Positions 48,106 to 59,715 of a stretch of DNA of 64,000 nt are shown in pieces. This DNA comes from Proteles cristata cristata (taxonomy: Eukaryota > Chordata > Mammalia > Carnivora > Hyaenidae). The DNA lies in assembly GCA_017311185.1 (NCBI GenBank), contig JAESUZ010002551.1, positions 3,100,001-3,164,000 of the forward strand, read 5' to 3'. Made by a program: the position numbers and the translations under genes. Within the stretch, counting starts at the first letter, position 1, and the number at the start of each line of letters is the position of its first letter. The notes beneath the pieces were generated by a model. The model did no database searches and was not told the DNA's origin. It worked only from the letters and a program-made list of their open reading frames with translations.

Positions 48106-51100
48106 AGTGGCAGAATCTGAGCCTGAGGAGATACTAATACAAATTAGATTGGTTCATTCTGGTTGAATGGTGTGCGTCATCAGAATGTGATACATTAGCA
48201 AACTCTGAGGCAGTGACCAGGCATCCCAATAGCTTTTTATACGTTCCTGTTTAAATGAAAGATTAGACAATCTCCATTTCTCCCTGACAAAAGGTTTGGG
48301 GAGGGCTGGTCACAAAGTTCTAACAGGCAGGAAGCTCAGGGGCACTATATAAGCACACCACTCTGACCTAGCTTCTCAGTAGGAAAATTCTGGTACTTTC
48401 TTAATAATCGCATAAGCAGTCTTGTCAATAGCCTCGTTTCAAAGGCAAGAGGGAAGAGGAAATATGCTTTCCCTGATACCTGGAACAGAGCCTTAATCCA
48501 GATTCTAGTGAAAATTAGTACCCTGAAGAAGCACCTACCAGCAATGGAATTATAGGGAAGTCACAGAAAGTGATATTTTGAGTAGCTTTTCTATAACAAA
48601 TGGAAAGGAACTAATATAGTTGTAAAACGTAGCCCTTTTGGGATGAATATGACATGTTAAACCAGTATAATCGCAGCAAAGTATGAGCGGCAAATCTTTA
48701 AATCCCACTTGCCTCATCTTTCTGTATTTTGGCCTAATTTTTTCATTCTCAATGAACTTTCACCCGTAAGTTAATTGGGAAGCCTATGGACAGTGATACG
48801 AGAAAAGAAAGGAGATAGGGCTTTAAGTACTTTCTTAGGTGTCCGCAGATGCATCTACCTAAAAATGAATGGAAACAAACAAACAAACTTTGGTTCTTAT
48901 GTAGAAATAAATAGCAGCAGATCTAAATGTCAATATTTAGCTTATACCCTGTAACCTTTTAACCTGTAAACTTACATGCCCAGGAGAGTGAAGAAATGGT
49001 GTAACATGGCCTTTCTTCTCTGCCCTTTCTGCCTGTAGCAGAGTTAATAGGCATGTTTTGGGGTTGGAAAGCCTTCTGGGACAGGAACCTTTTCTGTCTC
49101 ACAGATGTGCCTCCCCAGGGCAGCCATGCTTGCCTGGCTACTGGCCAGTCCTGCTTCTCTTTGCATTGCACCGGTAAATTGGCCTGTACTCTGTGCTCTG
49201 CCTTCCCACCTCCCATGGTGAAAGGATCAGGGGGTCCCTGTGGACCTGAGGCAAGGACCCCTCTGTGTAAAGCAGAAGTTGCAATTGTTGCCCAGTCCAG
49301 TGAAGCTTTTTCATTGCTCATTGGCAAGTTACATGTAAGGGTAACAATCTCTGTGTACTTTGGTTTTGAAACTTCTGGAAGTATTACACAGGCTTCAGTA
49401 GATACTACTTTAAATAATGGCTTCCATTCATTCAAATTGCCGTTGTTTCGTGCCTGTTCCATGCTGCATACTGTCAGTACAAAATAGAGGAAAACATGGT
49501 GCCTGCTCTTAGATGCTCATGGAAGAGAGGTGGACAAAGACAAAAGAGGTGATTACATTGCCCACACACCTGGTATATGGTTAGCCTACTGTTTTCCTCT
49601 AGTATTCTCTTTAAGAGCTGTGGTGGTTGGCAGTGAGTTAATTGTGGAGGTGGTATGGTGAGGTGAGGGAAGAAAAAGGAAGAAAACTCAACCTCATACA
49701 TTTTTTCAAGATTACTCAGCATTACATATCACAGAACAACCTCTCCAGCGAAAAATGCCAGTAGTCAGGCTTTGTATATTACGATCTACTTGATTAGGAA
49801 ATTACTTTCAGGGATATTGGGGGCAATCTGGGGTATTCATGATGACTTGGAAGGAACGGTTTTTCTTTATCAATTGCTGTCTTTCTCTGTTGGGAGAACA
49901 TCCATTATTATATTTACAATGTAGCCTCTGAAATCTGAGACAAGACCGTAGGAAAGAGATAAAATTTTCATTTAAAAAACTTCAGCTGGAAGGAGAAAGA
50001 AGGGAATTGATTAGGATGTGGGGATTTTAGGTCTCCAGATTTATTGTATGAAAACTTTTTATGTGATTACAGAAAGAACTCTGGGATAGTTTGAATTTAC
50101 AGTCTTGGAAGTAGCAGATATATGAATAGATTTAATTGTCTTATAATAGTGAGATCTTAAGATAAAGGTCAATATTGATACAATGCTTGGAAGTAGTCTT
50201 TTGGGACAATGACATTTTCAAATGTGAGATTTGTTTTTACCATCCTTTTCTTGTAGGTAGTCATGTTACCATATGTGTCAATATTATTGGAGTGTGTTAT
50301 TCATGTGTTTTGAAAGCGATATGAAGCACCAACAAGGTGCAAACTACCATTTAGAGCATAAGGGAGAAAGAATCATTAGATGATCATAAGCACATGAATA
50401 AATGGGGCCATCCGTCATGCTGACAGAAATTGGGGGGTTGACTCTTTGGATGTTGAGAACAATTGAATATAAGTAATTGTGTATGTGTGCACATGCCTGT
50501 GTGAGTTTGTGTGTATTTCTATAAGCCAAAATTTATAATGTGCTCCTGCTGTCTTTATTACAAGTCTTTAAAATGTAAAAATCTGAAGAAACACATATTT
50601 ATCTGAAGCATGAAACAACCCCCTAGGAAAAACTTTCAAAACTTCATCTTTATCCCAACACCCAGGAAGTGACAAGTCATTCATCATGTATAATTAATAC
50701 ATCCTTTCTTCCCTTTCCTCCCCAAGCACAAGGATTGCAAAATGAGTCATGCAGTTTCCTAGCAAATAACACTGTTTTCAGCAATTTGTTTCTATGTCTG
50801 GACAGATGTATCATTTAATTTGTCAATTTTGCAAATTTATTCTGCTCAGTTTTTGTTTTCAAATGCAAACATACACGTACCTGATACTGCAAATATGGAA
50901 TGAAAATCTTCATTTTGTAATATTAAGAAAAGCTTTGTTTACAGACCTTTAATTCAATATGACAACACAATTTATCAAAAGCAGCGCAGTACTTAAGTAA
51001 GGTGAGATAGTTTTATGACATGTAGAAATGTTTTATAGTTGAAGAAAGATCATGGGACTAATATAAGCATTTAGTCTATTTAATTTTATATTTGTGCAAG

Positions 51101-51731
51101 GCTAATCATTGATGAATTCCCTCCTCCAGAATGGTTTTCGAATTAGAAATAAATTTCAGTATTTAGTGTGTTAGGCTATCATGTAGAATATATGCTCAAT
51201 CAAAACATGGTTATTTAAAGTCAATTTTGGATTGTCTTCCTTTAGGGAAATTAGCATTTGTGTAGGTAATCCACAGACATTTGTTCTAGCATTTTAATGT
51301 GTGTTTTTTTTGATTGTCAATGTTTTTATTAAAATATATGGGTAATCAAAACTATACACAGGAAATCCAGTCTTATAAATGAAAATTAATTCATCTGGTT
51401 TTTTGGCTCTTAATAGATTTGGGGATTTGATAGTGTCATTTCTTGGAGAAATCCAAATTACCAACATAAGGTAGGTAGCCTTTACGTCTTTCACCAGGTA
51501 GGAGGGATGATAAAACACTTTGGTTTAAAATGTTAACCAAAAAAAAAGAGAGAAAAAAATGATAAGCAAAAGATCACAAATATATATGGCAGAAAAGTAA
51601 CTGACAAATGTTTCTGTCAAATAAATTTCTCTATTTAATTGTGACAATGGAAGTCTGAAACTAAAACAGATTGTCTTACTGTTCACATTTTTTCCCATGA
51701 GTAATTAACAGGTAGCTCTATTATTCTTAAT
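48106..51731. other. no gene recognised
   Basis: Mostly unique-looking AT-rich DNA. A TATATAAG motif at about 48,346 stands alone. Between 48,959 and 49,487 both strands are open for long stretches; I recognise no domain and no splice sites, so it is left unannotated as a gene. Confidence 0.45.
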
Positions 51732-51901
51732 TTTTTATTACTTTTTATTTTTTGAGAGAGAGAAATTACGTGCAAGTGGGGGAGGGGGAGAGGTGGGACA
51801 GAATCTCAAGAAGAGCTCCAGTGCTCAGCGGCCAGTGAGATCATGACCTGAGCCGAAATCAAGAGTTGGACACTCAACCGACTAAGCCACCCGGGTCCCC
51901 C
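51732..51901 (-). mobile_element. feliform tRNA-derived SINE, shortened
   Basis: Antisense, with TTTTTGAGAGAGAG at the tail end and CACCCGGGTCCCC at the head end. The middle of the body is deleted. Flanks GCTCTATTATTCTT and GCTCGATTATTTTT look like a decayed target duplication. Confidence 0.85.
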
Positions 51902-53132
51902 AAATGGCTCGATTATTTTTCAAGTTCTTTCCAGTCCTCAGGGCAAAAGAAGAAAAAAGATAGTAGGTAACTGAAACAGTTAGTTAAATTACTTTCTCAA
52001 ACATTCTAACCAGTTATGTGTGTGCTACGTAATCAAGTTTAAGACAGATATTTTAACTGAAATAAACAATTCCTTTGGTTTGCTAATATGATTAACATTT
52101 GTCTGTATCTGAAGAAGTGTTCTCTTTCTCAATGTTATATTTTCTGTCAACTTCAGAAGGAGCTCTCTTAGTTTTAGGAAAAAATGTAAATTAAATTCAG
52201 TGTCTTTTTTTATCCTTAAAACACATCCGTAGGCCATCCAGGTGACAAGCATTATCAACTACGAGTTGCTGAAAGATGAAATTGGATTTTACAAGTTACC
52301 TTGAAAATGATGACATGTTGAGTTACTCGCTCTAGTGGATTGCTCGGCTCTCACACTACTGGGTTGAATGGATGTTTATTTTATCTGTTTGATGAGTAAC
52401 TCCTTTCCCTTGAAATTCTTCCTGGTGTTTCCAGAATCACAAATTATGGGAGACTTTTACCTGTGGCAGGTGACATTCCTCCAGACCCTGCACTGTTCTC
52501 CAGACCCTGGGTGGTGGGATTATGCTCATACTCCTACAGCTCCGCTGACACTGGCACGTCTAAATGAATACTTAATTAAGGACAAAGGTAAACATGCAGA
52601 AGTCTCCCAAAATGTGTAGAAATCATGTTGGGAGGCATTGGTTTTATAGCTCTAGGCACCACAGGAACACAGAGAATACATAATTACTCAAAGGATAACA
52701 TTTTTGTCTCTGACCCCAATAGTCCTGCTCAGTCCTATGTGCTTTAAATAAGAATCCCCTTCACATCCTTCTCCATGGCCATCTTTGATTTTTCAGCCAG
52801 TGGGAGAGTCCCACATGTGTTCTTATTGGATATCTCAGTGAATTGGTAAGACCCCGGTTTTCTGGCGAGGAGTAAAAGAAAGTGTGCAGTCTGGCTCTCC
52901 TCTTTTCAATCATTCCCTTTAGAGGTCTTGCTTAGAGATTGCTCACTATTAATTTCAGATGTGGCACCATGTGAACTTCTGGCTTGCAGTGTCCATAAGC
53001 GTTTCTCTCCCTTCATTCACAAAGAACCCTAGTTTAGCACTGAGTTTTATTCCCTTTCTCCCCTTGTGAATGTACATACCTTTAAATGTATAAGTGTCAG
53101 CTCGACATTTTTATAACTTGAATTGAAAATAT
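51902..53132. other. no gene recognised
   Basis: Unique-looking sequence. Nothing assignable. Confidence 0.5.
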
Positions 53133-53322
53133 CATAGAGCAGAACAAACTGAGGGCTGATGGGGTGGGGGAGAGGGAAAAAAGGGTGATGGGCATGGAGG
53201 AGGGCACTTTTGGGGATGAGTACTGGGTATTATATGGAAACCAATTTGACAATAAACTATGAAAGAAAAAGTTAAAAAATAAAAATAATAAAATAAAATA
53301 ATTAAAATCTCAAGAAAGAAAA
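53133..53322 (+). mobile_element. 5'-truncated carnivore L1 3' end
   Basis: Sense copy with GATGGGCATGGAGGAGGGCA, GATGAGTACTGGGTATTATA, GGAAACCAATTTGACAATAA and a complex A-rich tail. AAAATATC flanks both ends. Confidence 0.9.
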
Positions 53323-53330
53323 AAAATATC

Positions 53331-54650
53331 CTTAGACAGTTGTAGAGATCTTCCACTGACATTAAAGAAGAAAAGACCTAATGAAAAACAAAGCTCCCCC
53401 TTTCATTAAAGAACAAGGTTCTTTAGTTGTGGTATCCTTATGTTTACTTATAAATGTTTTATTGTTTGATTAAATAAGTATCAAGTATTTTCTTTCAAAA
53501 AAGTATCATAGAGGATACATGCCTGCCATGCCCCTGTGACCCCCAGTTACTCATGGGCTGTTCTGTACTCATAATTTACTGATGAAAAAGAAAATAATGC
53601 TACTGCTTGATAGCTCACTGCATTTAGGATTCTCAGATATATGGATGAGCTAAGGTCCTAAGGAAAAGTTGCATAAACTGGAGTCATAAAAAAAAGCATA
53701 CTGCTGAGACTGTCTTTGAAAATATGTAGCTTAGAATAAAGGGGCTGATTTTGCCATGGCAGTAAAATTGCAGTAGGTCAGCTCCTACAGCTTTTGATTG
53801 CTGCTTAGAATTTCAGAATTCAGACATTATGAAAATGCGGGAACGGTCCACTTGTGCATTCAAAAGATATATAGTTTAAAAGGCAAAAAAAAAAAAAAAA
53901 GAGTTCAGATCACTATGGAATATCTCCTTGAACAAAATGTAATATTCTCTTATTTATTTATATTTTAAATCGGGTTTTCTAGAACATTGGCACGTAAGAA
54001 ATTGAAAGGCATGGAAATTGTAGAATTTAATTATAAAACTTTTTTACTTACCAAGAATAGGAACAATTCTTATTAAACAGGACAGCTAAATATTACATTA
54101 TATAATACCATAACTCACACAATAAGCCAATTTCAACTTAAGAAATTAGTTTTGCATAAGCCCAGCTATTAGTATCAGCTGCCAGGGGACTGACGTGTTC
54201 ATTATTTTTATTCTCCCTTGTTGAGGTTTCAAGGTAGTGGAGAAGTTCTTGAGAGAGTAGGTAAAATAGTGAAGGGCTGAACAAATTTCTCTGAGAGGTT
54301 CTAGGATTGCAAAATTGCACCCTGAGCCAGAAGAATGCTCAGAGACATTTCACCAGCATTGTTATGGGGGAGCAGACATAATTCCTTCCACATCAAAGGC
54401 TAACTGCCGAAAAATCAGGAACTTTCCCTGATGAAAAATACATGGTGAGGTAAGTCAAAAGCAAATAAGCAGACTATTTATCTTTAATTTCCCCTGGAGA
54501 ATGGCTGCTTTAAAAAAAATATTGTGTGCCCAGGAGAGGGGAATTACTTGGTAGTAATCTGACTCTTGACTGGGCTTTTGTAACTTCCTCATTATTTCCT
54601 CTAAAACAAGCTTTTAATCTGCTTTTAAAAAAATAATGTTATCTGGCAAT
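53331..54650. other. no gene recognised
   Basis: AT-rich unique-looking sequence with an A17-like run near 53,886-53,901. Nothing assignable. Confidence 0.5.
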
Positions 54651-54678
54651 GTTACCATGGTAACCATGCCTTGGCAAC
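54651..54678 (+). promoter_or_regulatory. RFX-type X-box cluster
   Basis: GTTACCATGGTAAC at 54,651-54,664 is a perfect 14-bp palindrome fitting the RFX X-box (GTNRCC, spacer, RGYAAC). It overlaps a second imperfect arrangement, GTAACC...TTGGCAAC, ending at 54,678. RFX factors act in ciliary and immune gene control. Function here is inferred from motif only. Confidence 0.55.
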
Positions 54679-55479
54679 CAACCATGAGTGCTGCCCAAAT
54701 AGTACTCAAAAATCAGAAAGTCCAACAGTAATAACACAGTGAAACTGCCCCCATTCTCACCTGTGGAAGGTCCAAACAACTAGCTGGTAATGAAAAGATG
54801 GAAGAGAGGGATGAACAGAGGGCATAATCTTGAGTGGAGGCAATTGAAAGGAAAAGGGATTTACAAAATTATGCCCATGGCAGGTTCTTTTCTTTAAAGC
54901 GATCATGGCATTTTAAAAGTTAAACTGGAAGGAATACAAAATCTCTGGCATGGTGGGCACAGCCATCCAAGAAAGCAAATCCAGTCGACCGTGTAAGAAC
55001 TGCTTCAGGTAGGGGCTGGGGAGGCTCAGGAGGAAAGAGAATGCCCAGACTGTGGTGTAGACAGACACCTTTCCTAACTCCATTTTAAGGCCATATTCTA
55101 ATGCTCCAGCTACATGTATGTATGAGCACATGTGTGTGCATGTGTGTGTACAGGAAGTTGTTTCTCGGGTTGAGTCAAAACTAGGCTTCAAAGTCTGGTT
55201 GTGTGTGACAGAGGATGTGCCCTTTCCTCTCATGCATATATTTACATGTGAGTGTAATTGAGGAGTGAGTTACATTTAAAAAAAAAAAAAAAAAAGCTTT
55301 TAAGCACTTGTTTCTAACGCAGGGACTCTTGAGAGAAGGCTGTAGGCCCACTGTTGTTATTTCCTAAGTAGACTTCTCTAGTATCTTTGTTTATTCTACC
55401 TCCTACAGATCCCTCGAACTCATTTCCTCCTCTGTTTCCACTGACATGCTTTTTGCCTTTGGTTCTTATCACCTTTCTC

Positions 55480-55850
55480 CTGATGGCAGTTGCTCTTCAG
55501 CATTTTCTCCCTAGAGTCCATCCTTCTATTACTTTCTGGGCAAAGTGATTGTACTCTAATGCTAGACTGATCACTTCACTGTCTTAAAATCCCGTAATGA
55601 ATTCTGACCACCTTTCGGAACAAATCCTCACTTTATCCTTCCTGATAAGCCCCTGCTTACTTCTGGCCTCATAGGCTGGCCAATCTCCTCTCATAATTTA
55701 CCCTTCACCATTAACAGATCTCCTTCTAAGTTTTTGATCTACCTGATTTCATGCCTCCCCTTCTCTGTGGGCCTAGAATCCTGCCTTTTCACCTCTCTCC
55801 ATCCCAGGCTTCCTTCCAGCCAGCAAGAGGAGAGCAGTTAAAAAAGGAAA
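55480..55850 (+). mobile_element. L2-like LINE remnant
   Basis: CACTGTCTTAAAATCCCGTA, then CCTGATAAGCCCCTGCTTAC and GCCTCATAGGCTGGCC resemble L2 ORF-end sequence, but it is diverged. Confidence 0.4.
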
Positions 55851-56339
55851 CTGTGTAGCTGCTTGGCTTCATAACTATTTGTCATTTATTGAAATGGCAA
55901 CCTGTCAAAAAACCTTTTATGACTCCTTTTCCAGATCATTTTATACAAAGAGCATTATGCTCTTTCTCACTTTCCTTGGGAATATCAGTTCCATTTACTA
56001 AAGTACATTGAAATTCATTGATAACATTTTATTCTTCTAGTAATGACAATATTTGCATGAAACAATGTAAATGAGAAGAATACACATATTACTTTGTAAC
56101 AGTTTAAAATTCTGGTCAAACTAAGAAACTTGGGTCAAGTTTCACTAATTGGCAGCAATGGTAGCAATGCCAATCTTCATCTTGTAGGTCTAGCAGAGGC
56201 ATCCACAGTGAGGCAGTAGGGGCAGAGAGCTGTGAGGAGAATGACCAGATTCTCTCAGCGTTATTTGGGGAAATTCATGCCATAAGAGAGTATAGTCTTG
56301 ATAAAATCTGGGTCTCCCTTCTGTATGAATTTAGAGAAA

Positions 56340-56475
56340 ACTAGGTGGCTCTCAAACTTCATTGTGCATCATCACATGACACATACCTGAAGGGCTTGGT
56401 AAACCATCACCACATCCCAGGTCCAGAGTTTCTGAATTAGTAGGTTTGGGATGGGGCCTGAGAATGCTGCTTCCC
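56340..56475 (+). mobile_element. MER5A (hAT-Charlie) DNA transposon
   Basis: GGTGGCTCTCAAACTTCATT, CCTGAAGGGCTTGGTAAA, GTCCAGAGTTTCTGAATTAG, TAGGTTTGGGATGGGGCCTG and AGAATGCTGC follow MER5A from its left terminus. Confidence 0.88.
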
Positions 56476-56858
56476 TTTGAGTTATACAGTCACTTTTATA
56501 AGATGTACGTAGGAAGTAGTTACAACACACAACATAAAAAGGGAACTAACAACTTTTGTTAGTTTCAACAAAATGACTTAATACCTTTTTCCTTAAAAAG
56601 AAAAAAAAATACTCAGAAGGGTAAAAGCAAGATAGAATTGTAGCAATAGTCCCAACAAGCACTTGAGTTTAGGTAGCACATGTGAGTGAGTTTAAAAATA
56701 TAAATGCATGCACATATACCACTTTTTAACCCAACATAATGTTCCTTCTTAATTTTCTAATAAAGAAGCAACAATATGCTTAAGCGATATCAAAATTATG
56801 GTAAAGACTTATGTGATTTTCAAAATAGCTAAGAATTACATTTAATAATAGTAATAGA

Positions 56859-57068
56859 GGGGCACCTGAATGGCTCAGTCAGTTAAGTATCTGACTTCGG
56901 TCCTGGTCATGATCTTATGGCTTGTGGGTTTGAGCCCCGCATTGGGCTCTGGGCTGACAGCTCAGAGCCTGGAGCCTGCTTTGGATTCTGTCTCCCTCTC
57001 TCTCTGCCCCTCCCCTACTCATGCTCTGTCTGTCCCTCTCTCTCTCTCAAAAATAAATAAATATTAAA
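56859..57068 (+). mobile_element. feliform tRNA-derived SINE
   Basis: Head GGGGCACCTGAATGGCTCAG, then GGGCTCTGGGCTGACAGCTC and CAAAAATAAATAAATATT. Short AATAATAG-type repeats flank it. Confidence 0.92.
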
Positions 57069-57819
57069 TAATAATAGAAAAAGAAAGATTATTTTTCTTT
57101 GTTGTAGGCAACAAAAATATGAGAATTAAATTATCGTATTCTTTTTTTATTATTCTCAGCCATTCATCAGGCAGTAACACTAGCAAGAATCAAGCTCATT
57201 TTCTTTTGTGATTCATTTTTTCATGATGGGATAAGTGATAATGGAACAAATCAACATTAGCATTTTTTTTTAAAAGCAGTTGTTAGGCTGTGTCCAGAGA
57301 TGAGTACACATTCATCTCAATTTTGTGTTCTTCTGTCACTTCCATTTGCAGTATTGTGAAGATATTTTTTTAATTTCCATTTGATCACCTGCTGTATCGT
57401 CCATCCCCACACAAGGATTAAAGTATTATTTATTAAGGCAAGAACATCTACCAGTATATTCTGTAAATGTTTTCAGCTCTAATAAGTATAGGATGCTAAG
57501 GCTTTTCTAGATAAGTCTCGATGATCTAGAAAATGCAATTAATCAGAGTAGCTCATTCCCTGAGATGTTGGTGCCTACAAGGTGCCTCATATGTGAAATT
57601 TCCAAATCTGCTAATATGATGTATTGAGGTACCCAAAGCAGCTATGTTCAGCGAGTAAAATCACATGTGGATTGAATCCATAAACATAGCTTTATTTGCC
57701 TAGTGTTTTAACCAACAGATGATTATGTATGTTGTAAATTCTGAAAAGAACTATCATTGTTATAGGAAGTGAGTTACAAAGCAAAGAAGTTACCTTTATT
57801 ATTCTACCTAGTGACATTT

Positions 57820-57881
57820 AAAATTCATATATAATCGCTTCTTGGCCTTTTGGCTAAGATCAAGTGTAAACTTCATATATA
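57820..57881 (+). pseudogene. 3'-truncated U2 snRNA retrocopy
   Basis: 57,834-57,867 matches the first ~34 nt of U2 snRNA (ATCGCTTCT[T]GGCC, then TTTTGGCTAAGATCAAGTGT) with one change, C to T in the CTCGG motif. It is flanked by AAAATTCATATATA (57,820-57,833) and AAACTTCATATATA (57,868-57,881), a 14-bp duplication with one mismatch. The left copy follows TT, giving the L1 endonuclease site TT|AAAA. There is no A tail. This is the signature of a truncated snRNA copied by L1 machinery. It lacks the Sm site and later stems, so it is nonfunctional. Confidence 0.85.
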
Positions 57882-58540
57882 ATATGGTCATGCAGAAACT
57901 AAACCAGTAGTACCTCAAACAATAACAGCAATAAAAAGAACATATTCAGTAGCATCAGAATCCTTTTTATCATCCTGAAATGATCTTAGATTTGTAAGAT
58001 TAACTGTGTCGTAATCACAGTGTGTGACTTAAATCATTTAAGTTGTTGGAAATAATTTTAGTTCGGAGAGTGCACTTCAGCTTCTTGCAAACACACAATT
58101 TGTAGGACCTAAATGAGATCATTCATTTCATCTCAGAACATAGTAATTTATTAGCCTAGAAATACTGTTAAACCTCCTGACTAATCAAAAATATGTATTA
58201 GAGTGAGTGGCTGTTATGAATTCAGCCTTTTGGAACTTTCCACCTCTCTTTTCAATTTCAGTTTGAGACTGTTATGTTGCTTAATTCCCATAATAATTAA
58301 TTAATTTATAAATAATTTATACCCCATCTCCTCCCAAGAAAGGATTTAAGGAGGCTGCATTTAACTAGGAAACTACCATAAATATATAATGAGGTGGATT
58401 TCTGTATCCTCTCTTTGGTGACTGGAAGGTCACTCCTCCTTGCCTAGGAGAATAGTGCAATACAGCCGTGTCTATCAGGACCCCTCTTCCTCTCTGCCTG
58501 GTTCACTTTGGGGGCGTGAACCCCCATGGTCTTCTCCTAG
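57882..58540. other. no gene recognised
   Basis: Unique-looking AT-rich sequence. Confidence 0.5.
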
Positions 58541-58544
58541 TCAA

Positions 58545-58755
58545 GACCAGGTTCAAATTCTCTTTCTTACACATATTAGCTTTGTGATCCTGGGCAAGAT
58601 ACTTAATATCTCCAAACCCATGTTCTATCTTTAATACAGGGATGATAATTACAGGTCTCTCACAGAGATGTTCAGAGGATTAAAGAAGTTATTATACATA
58701 GAAACTTAGAAAATGCCTGGCAGGTAGTAAGCAATACTCAAATGCTAGCCATTGT
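58545..58755 (+). mobile_element. MIR SINE
   Basis: TAGCTTTGTGATCCTGGGCA, AGATACTTAATATCTCCAAA, CAGGGATGATAATTACAGG, AAAATGCCTGGCAGGTAGTA and AGCAATACTCAAATG cover most of MIR. A younger SINE landed in its 3' end. Confidence 0.88.
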
Positions 58756-58756
58756 T

Positions 58757-58999
58757 GGGGCGCCTGGGTGGCTTAGTTGGTTAAGCGTCCGACTTTCGCT
58801 TAGGTCATGATCTCGCAGTTCGTGGGTTCGAGCCCTGCATCGGGCTCTGTGCTGACTGCCAGCTCAGAGCCTGGAGCCAATTTCAGAGTCTGTATCTCCC
58901 TCTCTCTCTGACCCTCCCCTGCTCACGCTGTCTCTCTCTCTCTCTCCTAGAAATAAGTAAAACATTTTAAAAAAATTAAAAAAAACAAAAAACAAAAAA
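58757..58999 (+). mobile_element. feliform tRNA-derived SINE, CTTTCGCTTAGG subfamily
   Basis: Head GGGGCGCCTGGGTGGCTTAG and tail CTAGAAATAAGTAAAAC, then an A/CA-rich tail. Perfect 18-bp target duplication CAAATGCTAGCCATTGTT at 58,739-58,756 and 59,000-59,017. The intact duplication marks it as one of the youngest insertions here. Confidence 0.96.
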
Positions 59000-59039
59000 C
59001 AAATGCTAGCCATTGTTATTATACATCCTCTTGTTCTCA

Positions 59040-59280
59040 ACTAAAATGTTATTTCCTCAAAGATACCTCGCTGAGACACCACCTTAAACCAATACTGCTC
59101 TGCACTTTTCCTCATAATCTGTATCATCATTTGCCATTGATATTTAAGGTGCATAATTTGTTTTTCCCATAAAGCTGTGAACTCTAGGATAAGGCTAGAA
59201 TTGGTCTGACTCAATGCTCTGTCTCTGATATTTAGTACAGTACCCACCACAAAGCAGTCACTTGTTAACTGTTGAATGAA
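59040..59280 (+). mobile_element. L2 LINE 3' end
   Basis: AAATGTTATTTCCTCAAAGA, CATAAAGCTGTGAACTCTAG, TTTAGTACAGTACCCACCAC and TTAACTGTTGAATGAATGCA follow the L2 3' end. Confidence 0.8.
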
Positions 59281-59529
59281 TGCATCCAGAGAGACCTGTC
59301 GGTAAACCTGCTAATTGAGATGGGATTACAAATAATCATTTTGTTAGCGTTGCAGATTTTTACTTAAAAATGTTTAACAATTATGTATTTTCTTTATGCA
59401 ATAAGAAAAGGAAGTAAAATCTTGTTTTATCACCTTTATGCACTATTGTTAAGTCACTTCAGTGAGGCAACAGTGGGGCCGTAGGATAGAGTTCATATCT
59501 TTTTCTTTTTAATGGACCATTGGAGTAGA

Positions 59530-59715
59530 TTGGTAGTTCTCAATTGGAGTTAATTTTGGAAGCATTTGGAAATGTTTGCAGACAGTTTTTTGGTTGTCAA
59601 ATCTGGCAAGTTGCTACTGGTATCTAGTTTGCAGAGGCCAGGGGTGCTGCTAAACATCTTATTTAACAGAAATCATCCAGCCTGAAATGTTAATAGTGCC
59701 AAGGTTAAAGAACCC
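59530..59715 (+). mobile_element. MER20 (hAT-Charlie) DNA transposon
   Basis: GTAGTTCTCAATTGG, TTTTGGTTGTCAAATCTGGC, GAGGCCAGGGGTGCTGCTAA and AATAGTGCCAAGGTTAAAGA follow MER20 in the forward direction. Confidence 0.85.

Noticed and set aside
48346..48353. TATATAAG as a promoter
   Set aside because: No CpG enrichment, initiator or donor follows. A lone TATA-like motif in AT-rich DNA is not enough.
57834..57868. Functional U2 snRNA gene
   Set aside because: It ends after about 34 nt, lacks the Sm site and 3' stems, and no snRNA promoter elements are evident upstream.
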